Shown here piece by piece: positions 1 through 6,325 of a stretch of DNA of 6,325 nucleotides (its first letter is position 1; the number at the start of each line of letters is the position of its first letter). The stretch comes from Bacteroidales bacterium. GTDB taxonomy: Bacteria > Bacteroidota > Bacteroidia > Bacteroidales > VadinHA17. The notes beneath the pieces are model-generated. The model ran no database searches, was not told where the DNA came from, and worked only from the letters and a program-made list of their open reading frames with translations. The translations under genes were made by a program, and so were the position numbers. The stretch lies in the NCBI GenBank assembly GCA_016936695.1, contig JAFGXK010000322.1, positions 1 through 6,325 on the forward strand, in the 5' to 3' direction.

Positions 1-1700
1 ATGACAGCGGTGAAGTTGAATTTGTTGTAAAACGCCCCACCGGCGATGGTTATGACGACAGCCAGGGAAGGAGCTCAATAGTCCATGTCATCGGAAAGGA
101 TGGACACGGATCAGGGAGCGCTGAAAAAGTGCCCATCAACATTACAAAACCGGAAGCCCCCGATGTGCTCCCCGATCATGAAGTCGACAGGCTTATGGAG
201 AATTATGATCCGCGACTGGATCTGTCAAGATACAAGTTCCCTCCCGTTTCCCTGCTCACCGACCATAAATCGGAATACGAATTCGATAACAGGGAGGTTA
301 TAGAAAACAAGGAAAACATTATCAAGACCCTCGGGGATCATAATATTACAATAAAGCACATATCAGCAACAGTCGGTCCTACGGTTACATTGTACGAGAT
401 CGTTCCCGAAAGAGGCATCAGGGTAGCCAGGATAAAATCGCTTGAAAATGATATCGCCCTAAACCTTTCTGCCCTTGGGATAAGAATCATAGCCCCAATT
501 CCCGGCCGCGGAACAGTAGGAATTGAAGTTCCGAACAAGAAGCCGGAGATTGTCTCGATGAAATCGCTTATTACATCAAAGGCATTCCAGGAATCAAAAT
601 TCGACCTTGCACTTGCTCTCGGGCGTACCATCACCAACGAACCTTTTATCATCGACCTTACAAAAATGCCCCACCTTCTTGTTGCAGGTGCCACAGGGCA
701 GGGCAAATCGGTAGGTATCAATACTATAATAACATCGCTCCTTTACAAAAAACACCCGTCGGAGGTAAAATTCGTGCTTATCGATCCAAAAAGAGTCGAA
801 CTGCCGCTCTATTCAAAAATAGAACGGCATTTCCTTGCAAAACTTCCCGGTGAGGATGATGCAATCATTACAGACACTCAAAAAGTAATCAGTACCCTTA
901 ACTCCCTTTGCATCGAAATGGACAACCGCCTCGAACTGATGAAAGATGCACAGGCCAGGGCCATTAAGGAGTATAACGAAAAATTTATATCCAGGAGGCT
1001 CAACCCGGAAAAAGGACACAGGTACCTTCCCTACATAGTGCTTATTATTGATGAGTTCGCTGACCTCATCATGACGGCCGGCAGGGAAATTGAACCCCCG
1101 ATAGGACGACTTGCCCAGCTTGCACGTGCAATCGGAATCCATCTTATTATCTCAACCCAGCGTCCTTCAACAAATATAATCACCGGTTTCATAAAGGCCA
1201 ACTTCCCTACCCGAATAGCATTCAGAGTCTTCTCTTCAATTGACTCAAGAACAATTATAGATGCGACCGGTGCGGACAGGCTTGTGGGACGAGGCGATAT
1301 GCTCGTTTCACAAGGAGCTGAGCCTGTAAGGGTACAATGTGCATTTATCGACACAGACGAAATCGAAGAACTGACAGAATTCATAGGATCGCAGCAGGGC
1401 TATCCCGACGCCATGCACCTGCCCGAGTATATCGACGACAGTGAGGGAGGACCCCAGGAAATAGACCTCCGAAAGAGAGATCCGATGTTCGAGGAGGCAG
1501 CACGACTGGTTATTCAGCACCAGCAGGGATCAACATCCCTGATCCAGAGAAAACTGTCAATCGGATATAACAGGGCAGGCCGCCTGATCGACCAGCTTGA
1601 AGCCGCAGGCGTCGTAGGGCCATTCGAGGGAAGCAAGGCCAGGGACGTATTAATTTCCGATTATACACATTTGGAACAGATTTTGAAGAGTCTTGAATAA
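1..1700 (+). CDS. ftsK: DNA translocase FtsK, C-terminal part (5' end outside the window)
   Basis: FtsK is a septum-anchored hexameric ATPase that pumps double-stranded DNA and directs XerCD-dif chromosome resolution at division. The frame is open from base 3 with no stop, giving 565 visible codons. The first in-frame start, GTG at 129, is internal because 42 codons of linker-like sequence precede it. Numbering from that GTG: a linker with NYDPRLDLSRYKFP (25-38); the alpha/beta motor with Walker A GATGQGKS (187-194, bases 687-710), LIDPKRVE (217-224), Walker B VLIIDEFADL (304-313) and STQRPS (342-347); then a C-terminal gamma winged helix (about 450-510) with STSLIQRKLSIGYNRAGR, the DNA-sequence-reading domain. 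The N-terminal membrane segments are off the left edge. Bacteroidota FtsK is usually about 800 residues, so roughly the last two thirds is present. The gene is followed after 10 bases by lolA. No damage is seen and all motor motifs are intact. Confidence 0.97.
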   Translation, partial: DSGEVEFVVKRPTGDGYDDSQGRSSIVHVIGKDGHGSGSAEKVPINITKPEAPDVLPDHEVDRLMENYDPRLDLSRYKFPPVSLLTDHKSEYEFDNREVIENKENIIKTLGDHNITIKHISATVGPTVTLYEIVPERGIRVARIKSLENDIALNLSALGIRIIAPIPGRGTVGIEVPNKKPEIVSMKSLITSKAFQESKFDLALALGRTITNEPFIIDLTKMPHLLVAGATGQGKSVGINTIITSLLYKKHPSEVKFVLIDPKRVELPLYSKIERHFLAKLPGEDDAIITDTQKVISTLNSLCIEMDNRLELMKDAQARAIKEYNEKFISRRLNPEKGHRYLPYIVLIIDEFADLIMTAGREIEPPIGRLAQLARAIGIHLIISTQRPSTNIITGFIKANFPTRIAFRVFSSIDSRTIIDATGADRLVGRGDMLVSQGAEPVRVQCAFIDTDEIEELTEFIGSQQGYPDAMHLPEYIDDSEGGPQEIDLRKRDPMFEEAARLVIQHQQGSTSLIQRKLSIGYNRAGRLIDQLEAAGVVGPFEGSKARDVLISDYTHLEQILKSLE

Positions 1701-1710
1701 AAGCAACTGA

Positions 1711-2346
1711 ATGAAAAGACTTCTTGCAATAATAACGCTGATCGCAGCCTCAATCAGCCTTTTTTCACAGAACGATCCCGAGGCTGTCAGGATACTCGAC
1801 AATTTCTCAGCCAAAGCCACTAAGGCCCCGTCTGTCTCAATGAAATTCACACTGGAGACAGTCGACCAGGTGGAAGGAACAAATAACAGTATCACGGGCT
1901 CGGCAATACTAAGCAAAGACCGCTACAGGATAGAATTGCCAGAAAACATAATCTGGTACAATGGTGAAACTTCATGGAGCTACCTCCCCGATGTGGAAGA
2001 GGTTACCATAACCAAACCCGACAGGAATGACGATTCCTTCATGACCAGGCCCTCGGCGATTTTTTCAGTATACAAAAAAGATTACAATGCCCGCCTTCTT
2101 GAGGAAAGGACCAGTTCCTGCCTTATCGATCTTTATCCTGACGACATCAACAGCGACCATGTGAGAATCAGGCTCGAAATAGGCAAACCGAGGCTTGACC
2201 TCAAAGGCCTGGAATACAAGTACAAAAACGGTATAACAGTTATGCTGAAAGTGACTGGCTACGACCTCACACTTCAGCCTGCCGATTCTGAATTTGTATT
2301 CGAACAGGCAAAATACAAGGGAGTCGAGATCATCGACATGCGCTAG
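1711..2346 (+). CDS. lolA: LolA-like periplasmic outer-membrane lipoprotein carrier
   Basis: Likely the periplasmic chaperone that takes mature lipoproteins from the LolCDE exporter in the inner membrane to the outer membrane. The protein is 211 residues, the usual LolA size. Residues 1-20 form a signal peptide (MKR, a hydrophobic run, then SLFSQ), with cleavage likely just before NDPEA. The body shows the LolA open-barrel pattern: ILDNFSAKA (28-36), alternating strands SVSMKFTLETVD (41-52) and GSAILSKDRYRIELP (63-77), the IWYNGETSWSYLPDVEEVTI block (81-100) and the closing YKGVEIIDMR (202-211) typical of Bacteroidota members. ATG 1711 is chosen because it places the signal peptide correctly; no Shine-Dalgarno is visible, as expected in this phylum. 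The gene lies 10 bases after ftsK and is almost certainly cotranscribed with it; ftsK-lolA adjacency is also known in E. coli. Its TAG overlaps the stop of the opposing gene. Sequence divergence within the family keeps the exact role slightly open. Confidence 0.9.
   Translation: MKRLLAIITLIAASISLFSQNDPEAVRILDNFSAKATKAPSVSMKFTLETVDQVEGTNNSITGSAILSKDRYRIELPENIIWYNGETSWSYLPDVEEVTITKPDRNDDSFMTRPSAIFSVYKKDYNARLLEERTSSCLIDLYPDDINSDHVRIRLEIGKPRLDLKGLEYKYKNGITVMLKVTGYDLTLQPADSEFVFEQAKYKGVEIIDMR
2343..2346. other. Shared CTAG palindrome: overlapping stop codons of convergent genes
   Basis: The bases CTAG are read as TAG at 2344-2346 on the plus strand (end of lolA) and as TAG at 2345-2343 on the minus strand (end of the 7TM-HD gene). 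The two genes therefore overlap tail to tail by four bases. No intergenic terminator can lie between them, and no hairpin with a T tract is evident just past either stop, so transcripts probably run into each other's 3' coding sequence. Confidence 0.95.
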
Positions 2347-4466
2347 CCTTTGGAGACCTCCCTTTTAGGATACGCTATCCTCGCATGATAAATATTTGAA
2401 AGGCGCTTAATAAACACCTTCTTTATATCCGAAATATCCTTGAAAGTAAGAGGTGTCTCGGCAAACTGGCCATCCTGCTCCTGAATATAAATGATCCTTT
2501 CAACAAGCTCGCTTATATTCTCATCCGAATAGTTTGCAAGACTTCTGGAAGAAGCTTCAACCGCATCGGCCATCATTACAATTGCAGTTTCCTTCGTCAA
2601 CGGTCTCGGCCCTCCGTAGGCAAAATGCTTTTCCATATCAGTCCTCTTTGGATTCTTGTCGAGATACTTCTTGTAAAAGAAATAGGCAACACCTGTCCCG
2701 TGATGTGTCTGAATGAAATCAACAATAGCTGACGGAAGATTGTATTTTTTTGCAAGTTCCATTCCCTTCTTGACATGACCGGTTATTATTCCGGCGCTTT
2801 CAAGCGGATCGATCTGATCGTGGGGACTGAATCCCTCAGGCTGGTTCTCAATAAAATACTCAGAATGAAATATCTTTCCGATATCATGATATAATGCGCC
2901 GGTTCTTGCAAGCAGATTGTTCGCACCTATCTCCCTTGCAGCCTCCTCGGCAAGGTTGGCAACCTGAAGTGAATGCTGGAACGAACCGGGTGCCTCCTCC
3001 GACAGCTTCCTCAACAGCGGCTGATTTGTATCGGCAAGCTCAAAAAGCGTTGCATCCGAAAGAAATCCGAAGGTTTTTTCAAATACAAAAATCAGGGGAT
3101 AACTGAGAAACAGGAGTACACCGTTTCCCGCAAACCAGATGTAGTTTTGCCAGTTCATGCCGGCAAGGTTACCTTCCTGCATCAGGCCGATCCACAAATA
3201 TACAATGGAATAGGAAAGAAAAGCCATCACAGCTGCAGTGAAAAGCTTTGCCCTTCTGTAAATATTTGTTAATGAAATAATGACCATCACCCCTGCTATA
3301 AAGCTCAGGAAAACAAATTCGAATGAATTGGGAACAAAGAACCCTGCAAGCATTATGGTTATAAGGAAAACAAAAAGGGCGAGCCGCGAATCATAAAACG
3401 TCCTTACCATAATGGGGATGATGGCAAAAGGTATCAGGAAGATTACATTACCGGGCAGATATACAACAAGCCGGGTGATGATTATGAACAAGAGGATGAC
3501 CAGAATAATAAAAAAGGTCTTATGTGTTGAACTCAGCACATCAAACCTGAAGTAGTACATGAAAAAATACAGTGAAAGGTAACAGGCAGTAACCGCTATC
3601 AGCCTGCCAAGAACAATAAGCCACATCTCATCCTTCCCGAGCCGCCTCTCGTATTCATTCTTCATCGATTCAAGCATCATGAATTTCTGATCATCGACTA
3701 TCTCTCCCCTCGAAATAATTAGCTCACCTTCCTGAACCATTCCGCGGGCATGACTGATCTCGCCCAGCATCTTTGTTCTCACGGCGTTTGATGTCGCAGC
3801 ATCGTAAAAGAGGTTGGGCTCAACAAAATCATAAAGTGCCACCCTGGATAACAAATCCCTGATGGCCTTCCCCTGTGCCGAAGTATACTGGCTCTCCAGC
3901 TCAGCTTTCTTCTCTTCGGCATACTGATACGCTGATTTCTCAACAAAAAGTGTGCTCACCGGCCTCTCCTCCGCCACCCTGCCGCTTATTATCGTCACAT
4001 CACCCGGAAGCTTTTCGTATGGCATCAGTTCGTTGCTTTCCAGTATCCCTTTCTGATAAACCTCCAAGAGTATGGCGTTAAGCTCCCTTTTGACCGAAAG
4101 TAATCTCATGGGATCAAAAGCCCTTGTTTCCCGTTCAATACTTTCTATGAGTTCGTTCAGGTACTTGTCGAGATCAGCTATCCTGTTCTTTTCAATCCCG
4201 GGGTCGAGCTTGAAATAGGGGGCAAAATTTTTAAGAATGCTGTCACGCTCGGCAGCGATAACTTCTGCGGGTTTTTCCACAGCAAAGTCCCACGGAGCTA
4301 TAAGAGATGAACTCAGCCACGGTTTTCCTTTCTGAAACTCATACCTGAATTTACCTTCCCGCGGTGAGATTGCAACAACGATTATTATGCTTGCAATGAA
4401 AAGGAACAGGTGATAAAGATATTTCTTATTAGGTTTGACCTCCGGAGGTCTTCTCGATAACGCCAT
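2343..4466 (-). CDS. pgpH: 7TM-HD family cyclic-di-AMP phosphodiesterase (PgpH-type)
   Basis: A 707-residue membrane phosphodiesterase of the PgpH/YqfF family, expected to hydrolyse c-di-AMP to pApA. Order: short basic N-terminus; one membrane helix (about 16-33); a long extracytoplasmic domain (about 34-278) opening with the family's PREGKFRYEFQKGKPW block; seven hydrophobic segments (about 279-303, 316-337, 340-354, 361-378, 382-400, 407-428, 441-463); then a cytosolic HD domain. All expected metal ligands are present: His498 (FQHSLQVA), His527-Asp528 (HDIG), His564 (TGHVKKG), His588-His589 (THHGT) and Asp634 (MADAVEA). Their spacing agrees with the di-iron site I recall for Listeria PgpH. 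ATG 4466 places the first helix correctly; there is no Shine-Dalgarno, only an A-rich leader. The gene is divergent from the NlpC/P60 gene and convergent with lolA. The family is clear; the substrate is inferred from characterised members, and no diadenylate cyclase gene is in the window. Confidence 0.94.
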   Translation of the reverse strand: MALSRRPPEVKPNKKYLYHLFLFIASIIIVVAISPREGKFRYEFQKGKPWLSSSLIAPWDFAVEKPAEVIAAERDSILKNFAPYFKLDPGIEKNRIADLDKYLNELIESIERETRAFDPMRLLSVKRELNAILLEVYQKGILESNELMPYEKLPGDVTIISGRVAEERPVSTLFVEKSAYQYAEEKKAELESQYTSAQGKAIRDLLSRVALYDFVEPNLFYDAATSNAVRTKMLGEISHARGMVQEGELIISRGEIVDDQKFMMLESMKNEYERRLGKDEMWLIVLGRLIAVTACYLSLYFFMYYFRFDVLSSTHKTFFIILVILLFIIITRLVVYLPGNVIFLIPFAIIPIMVRTFYDSRLALFVFLITIMLAGFFVPNSFEFVFLSFIAGVMVIISLTNIYRRAKLFTAAVMAFLSYSIVYLWIGLMQEGNLAGMNWQNYIWFAGNGVLLFLSYPLIFVFEKTFGFLSDATLFELADTNQPLLRKLSEEAPGSFQHSLQVANLAEEAAREIGANNLLARTGALYHDIGKIFHSEYFIENQPEGFSPHDQIDPLESAGIITGHVKKGMELAKKYNLPSAIVDFIQTHHGTGVAYFFYKKYLDKNPKRTDMEKHFAYGGPRPLTKETAIVMMADAVEASSRSLANYSDENISELVERIIYIQEQDGQFAETPLTFKDISDIKKVFIKRLSNIYHARIAYPKREVSKG

Positions 4467-4518
4467 GACTGTGGTTTTTTATAAAGTTAAGGAATATTTT
4501 AAAACGGATAACATTGCA

Positions 4519-4544
4519 GGAATCACAAGGTTTGTTCCGGAATC
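4519..4544. repeat. Short repeats around the -33 box (possible operator)
   Basis: GGAATC occurs at 4519-4524 and again at 4539-4544, offset by 20 bases, about two helical turns. Within this span GGAA (4519-4522) and TTCC (4535-4538) also form an imperfect inverted repeat, GGAAtCACAA facing TTTGTTCC, that covers the TTTG -33 box. The arrangement could bind a dimeric regulator, but the arms are short and AT-rich intergenic DNA gives such matches by chance. Confidence 0.2.
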
Positions 4545-4563
4545 TTTTAAATTACTAATTTTG
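4531..4563 (+). promoter_or_regulatory. Candidate Bacteroidota-type promoter for the NlpC/P60 gene
   Basis: TTTG at 4531-4534 and TAATTTTG at 4556-4563 are separated by 21 bases. This matches the Bacteroidota primary-sigma consensus TTTG / 17-23 bases / TAnnTTTG, with every fixed position of the -7 box correct. The start point would fall at about 4568-4571, only some 7-10 bases before ATG 4578, giving an almost leaderless message. The site lies in the 111-base divergent intergenic region 4467-4577. For the opposite gene only a weaker minus-strand -7-like TAACTTTA (4489-4482), with no -33 partner, is visible. The promoter is predicted from sequence only. Confidence 0.6.
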
Positions 4564-4577
4564 AGAAAACTTTACCG

Positions 4578-5345
4578 ATGGATACATTTGTTTGCTGTAA
4601 CGTTTTCGTCCCCCTCCGCCAGGGACCATCCCACCGCTCCGAAATGCTCAGCCAGGTACTTTTCGGTGAGAAATACACGATCATCGACCATGTGGGACAC
4701 TGGTACAGGATTGAGACACTGTTTGACAATTACACGGGATGGATCGACACTGACCACCTTCAGCATTCGCCTGCCGGAAATGATGATGCCGGACTAGTGC
4801 TCAACAGATCATTGCTCTGTTACAGGGAAGATGGTACAAAACTGGTTCTCGAAGCAGGGTGCGAGGTGTATGATCCGGATTTTGAAAAAAACAGTTTCAT
4901 GGCGGGCAGTAAAACCTTTTCAACCGGAACCGGATTCAGCCAATCATATCTTAAGGTGTCTGAAACACTGGCCGATACCTCACTGAAGTTCATAAACAGC
5001 CCCTATATCTGGGGCGGAAGGATACCTTCCGGAATAGACTGTTCCGGGTTTGTCCAGCTGGTCTACAAGATCCAGGGCATTAAAATTCCGCGCGACAGCT
5101 GGCAGCAGGCTGAGGCTGGAACAAACATAAGTTTCCTTGAGGAAACGCTTCCGGGCGATCTTGTGCTTTTTGATGATGAAAGAGGAAAGATCACCCATGT
5201 TGGCATGATTCTGTCGCGAGGACTTGTGATCCACGCTTCGGGAAGAGTCAGGATCGATACAATCGACCATCAGGGTATCTTCAGGAAAGATAAAGGAGGA
5301 TATTCCCATAAATTGAGAACTATAAGAAGGATCACCGGGGAATAG
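4578..5345 (+). CDS. NlpC/P60 (C40) cysteine peptidase with N-terminal bacterial SH3-like region
   Basis: A 255-residue enzyme of the NlpC/P60 family, probably cleaving gamma-D-Glu-diaminopimelate bonds in murein peptides. The N-terminal part is SH3b-like: VPLRQGPSHRSEMLSQVLFGE (11-31), WYRIETLFDNYTGWIDTDHL (42-61), followed by a second, less clear SH3-like stretch (about 70-128). The catalytic domain (about 130-252) has YIWGG (143-147), DCSGF with nucleophile Cys155, PRDSWQQA (171-178), LPGDLVLFD (191-199), THVGM with His207 and IHASG with His219, so the Cys-His-His triad is intact. There is no hydrophobic signal peptide or lipobox, which points to the cytosol and to recycling of murein peptides, as for YkfC-type enzymes of similar layout. 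ATG 4578 is the only sensible start, since an in-frame TAA lies at 4548-4550. A good promoter lies immediately upstream. The gene ends 19 bases from the opposing ftcD. The family is certain; exact substrate and location are inferred. Confidence 0.92.
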   Translation: MDTFVCCNVFVPLRQGPSHRSEMLSQVLFGEKYTIIDHVGHWYRIETLFDNYTGWIDTDHLQHSPAGNDDAGLVLNRSLLCYREDGTKLVLEAGCEVYDPDFEKNSFMAGSKTFSTGTGFSQSYLKVSETLADTSLKFINSPYIWGGRIPSGIDCSGFVQLVYKIQGIKIPRDSWQQAEAGTNISFLEETLPGDLVLFDDERGKITHVGMILSRGLVIHASGRVRIDTIDHQGIFRKDKGGYSHKLRTIRRITGE

Positions 5346-5364
5346 CAGGTACGGACATCCTTTA

Positions 5365-6325
5365 TTACTTTCTCTCCCTGATAATCCGGTCAGTCAGTCC
5401 AAGTATTGATTCCTCTTCCCTGATTGCCTGTTCTTCGATGGCTTTTCCCCTTGATATAATGTCGTTTACAAATTCCCTGTCGTCAAGGCCAACGGAGTTT
5501 ATCCTGACATTGAGATAAGCCCCCCTAATGCACGATCTGAGCGCCAGCGCCCCTACAGCAGCATCGGTGACCGAATTCGGATTTCCCTGCTCAACCATCT
5601 CCCTGATCAGGGCAAAGCCCGGCAAAGCTGTTTCCATCACCCCGAACGGCACAAGCGTTGCATGCTTCGTGGCTTCCACAATTGCAGCCTTCCTGGCTTT
5701 TGTATCCTCTTCAGTCTTTCTGGGAAGGCCGATGGCTTCGAGGATCATGTTGAATGCTTCAGTATCCTCATCAACGAACCTGAGCAGCTTGTTCTGTATC
5801 TCCTTGCCCTTTTCCGCCCATTCCGAAAACTCCTTCCAGCGATGATCCCAGCCTCTCTTGTGACCTGAAATATTTGCCACCATTGTGCCCAGGGCTATGC
5901 CAAGCGATCCTAAATACGCCGAAACTGATCCGCCTCCCGGAGCCACCGATTCCGAGGCGGCCTCATTCATAAAACCCTTCAGTGTCATCGATCTAAGCTT
6001 TCCCTCATCTTCATCCCCTCTTATGACATATTCTATGATCTTTTCACGGGGATTGAATTTGCTTATATCGCTTAATCCGAGAGACTTTATTGCTATTTTA
6101 ACCAGCTCCTCATCCGAAATACCAGTCGATCGCTGCTGCTTTTCAAGAAAGTACCTGCCGGCATCAAGCATCGACTTAAGCGGAATAAGTCCCACAAGCT
6201 CCGAACCTGTGACTCTTATTCCCCTTGCTCCTGCTTTCGTGCAGACTTCGTCAAAGGCAATATGAACGGGTGTATCCGAAATATTGGTCAGGTTCATTGA
6301 TATCTGGGCAATCCCGTATTCCTTA
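5365..6325 (-). CDS. ftcD: Glutamate formimidoyltransferase-formimidotetrahydrofolate cyclodeaminase fusion, C-terminal part (5' end outside the window)
   Basis: A bifunctional enzyme of histidine degradation. The transferase domain moves the formimino group from formiminoglutamate to tetrahydrofolate; the cyclodeaminase domain converts the product to 5,10-methenyl-tetrahydrofolate and ammonia. The frame is open to the right edge, giving 319 visible codons. ATG 6297 is internal because the preceding codons read KEYGIAQIS, which joins with MNLTNISDTPVHIAFDEV to give a conserved transferase block. Numbering from that Met: the end of the transferase domain with RGIRVTGSELVGLIPL (25-40) and GRYFLEKQQRS (47-57), a linker (about 92-103), then the cyclodeaminase with APGGGSVSAYLG (119-130), VDEDTEAFN (175-183) and GNPNSVTDAAVGAL (238-251). 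The Bacteroidota fusion is usually around 560-570 residues, so a little over half is seen. No hutH, hutU or hutI lies in the window; they may lie upstream off the right edge. It converges on the NlpC/P60 gene with a 19-base gap. Confidence 0.95.
   Translation of the reverse strand, partial: KEYGIAQISMNLTNISDTPVHIAFDEVCTKAGARGIRVTGSELVGLIPLKSMLDAGRYFLEKQQRSTGISDEELVKIAIKSLGLSDISKFNPREKIIEYVIRGDEDEGKLRSMTLKGFMNEAASESVAPGGGSVSAYLGSLGIALGTMVANISGHKRGWDHRWKEFSEWAEKGKEIQNKLLRFVDEDTEAFNMILEAIGLPRKTEEDTKARKAAIVEATKHATLVPFGVMETALPGFALIREMVEQGNPNSVTDAAVGALALRSCIRGAYLNVRINSVGLDDREFVNDIISRGKAIEEQAIREEESILGLTDRIIRERK

Noticed and set aside
129..131. GTG as the start codon of the FtsK gene
   Set aside because: The same frame is open back to base 3 with plausible acidic, Gly/Ser-rich linker sequence, and FtsK needs an N-terminal membrane domain that is not in the window. 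The true start is off the left edge.
1440..1453. GTGAGGGAGGACC inside ftsK resembling a KOPS-type FtsK-orienting sequence
   Set aside because: It does not match GGGNAGGG, the E. coli motif need not apply in Bacteroidota, and a single occurrence within a coding region carries no weight.
338..1520. Several open frames of 70-127 codons on the minus strand opposite ftsK
   Set aside because: They lie antisense to strongly conserved FtsK motor sequence, have no recognisable domains and overlap one another, so they are shadows of the real gene.
4482..4489. Minus-strand -7 box TAACTTTA for the 7TM-HD gene
   Set aside because: It deviates from TAnnTTTG at the last base, and no TTG -33 element lies 17-23 bases upstream on that strand. 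A promoter must exist in 4467-4577 or beyond, but I cannot place it.
4497..4504. TTTTAAAA palindrome in the divergent intergenic region
   Set aside because: An eight-base A/T palindrome is expected by chance in AT-rich promoter DNA.
5326..5363. Possible bidirectional terminator (AAGGAT at 5327-5332 pairing with ATCCTT at 5357-5362)
   Set aside because: The stem is only six or seven pairs with a loop of about 24 bases, and no proper T tract follows on either strand. It is too weak to call.
5528..6265. Plus-strand open frames of 68-126 codons opposite ftcD
   Set aside because: They are Ser/Pro/Ala-rich low-information translations antisense to a conserved enzyme gene, with no family resemblance.
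6295..6297. ATG as the start codon of the formimidoyltransferase-cyclodeaminase gene
   Set aside because: The codons before it (KEYGIAQIS) continue a conserved transferase motif and the frame stays open to the right edge, so this Met is internal.

Overview
The window reads as ordinary chromosomal housekeeping DNA from a Bacteroidota bacterium, most likely in the broad Bacteroidales/Marinilabiliales area. The grounds are recognisable Bacteroidota forms of FtsK, LolA, the 7TM-HD phosphodiesterase, a short NlpC/P60 peptidase and a fused formimidoyltransferase-cyclodeaminase. Gene starts lack Shine-Dalgarno sequences, and there is one good match to the Bacteroidota promoter (TTTG, 21 bases, TAnnTTTG). 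The taxonomic call rests on remembered family resemblance, not on a search.

Layout: five protein genes fill almost the whole window. On the plus strand, the 3' part of ftsK (entering from the left edge) is followed after 10 bases by lolA. lolA meets a large minus-strand gene for a PgpH-type c-di-AMP phosphodiesterase tail to tail, and their stop codons overlap inside one CTAG palindrome (2343-2346). A 111-base divergent intergenic region (4467-4577) separates that gene from a plus-strand NlpC/P60 peptidase gene with bacterial SH3-like N-terminal domains. That gene ends 19 bases from the minus-strand ftcD-type gene, which runs off the right edge. Both edge genes are truncated at their 5' ends: their frames stay open to the window boundary, so the first in-window start codons (GTG at 129; ATG at 6297) are internal.

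How the genes fit together: four of the five concern the cell envelope or its homeostasis. FtsK handles chromosome segregation at the septum, LolA carries lipoproteins across the periplasm, the 7TM-HD protein probably degrades c-di-AMP (a regulator of osmotic and wall homeostasis in many bacteria), and the NlpC/P60 enzyme probably cleaves murein peptides. The ftcD gene belongs to histidine degradation and one-carbon metabolism and looks unrelated. I found no mobile element, CRISPR array, RNA gene, toxin-antitoxin pair or defence cassette, and I do not think the window holds an undescribed system. The observations worth a look are small: the shared-stop overlap, a promoter that would give an almost leaderless mRNA, a repeat around its -33 box, and a peptidoglycan peptidase with no export signal.
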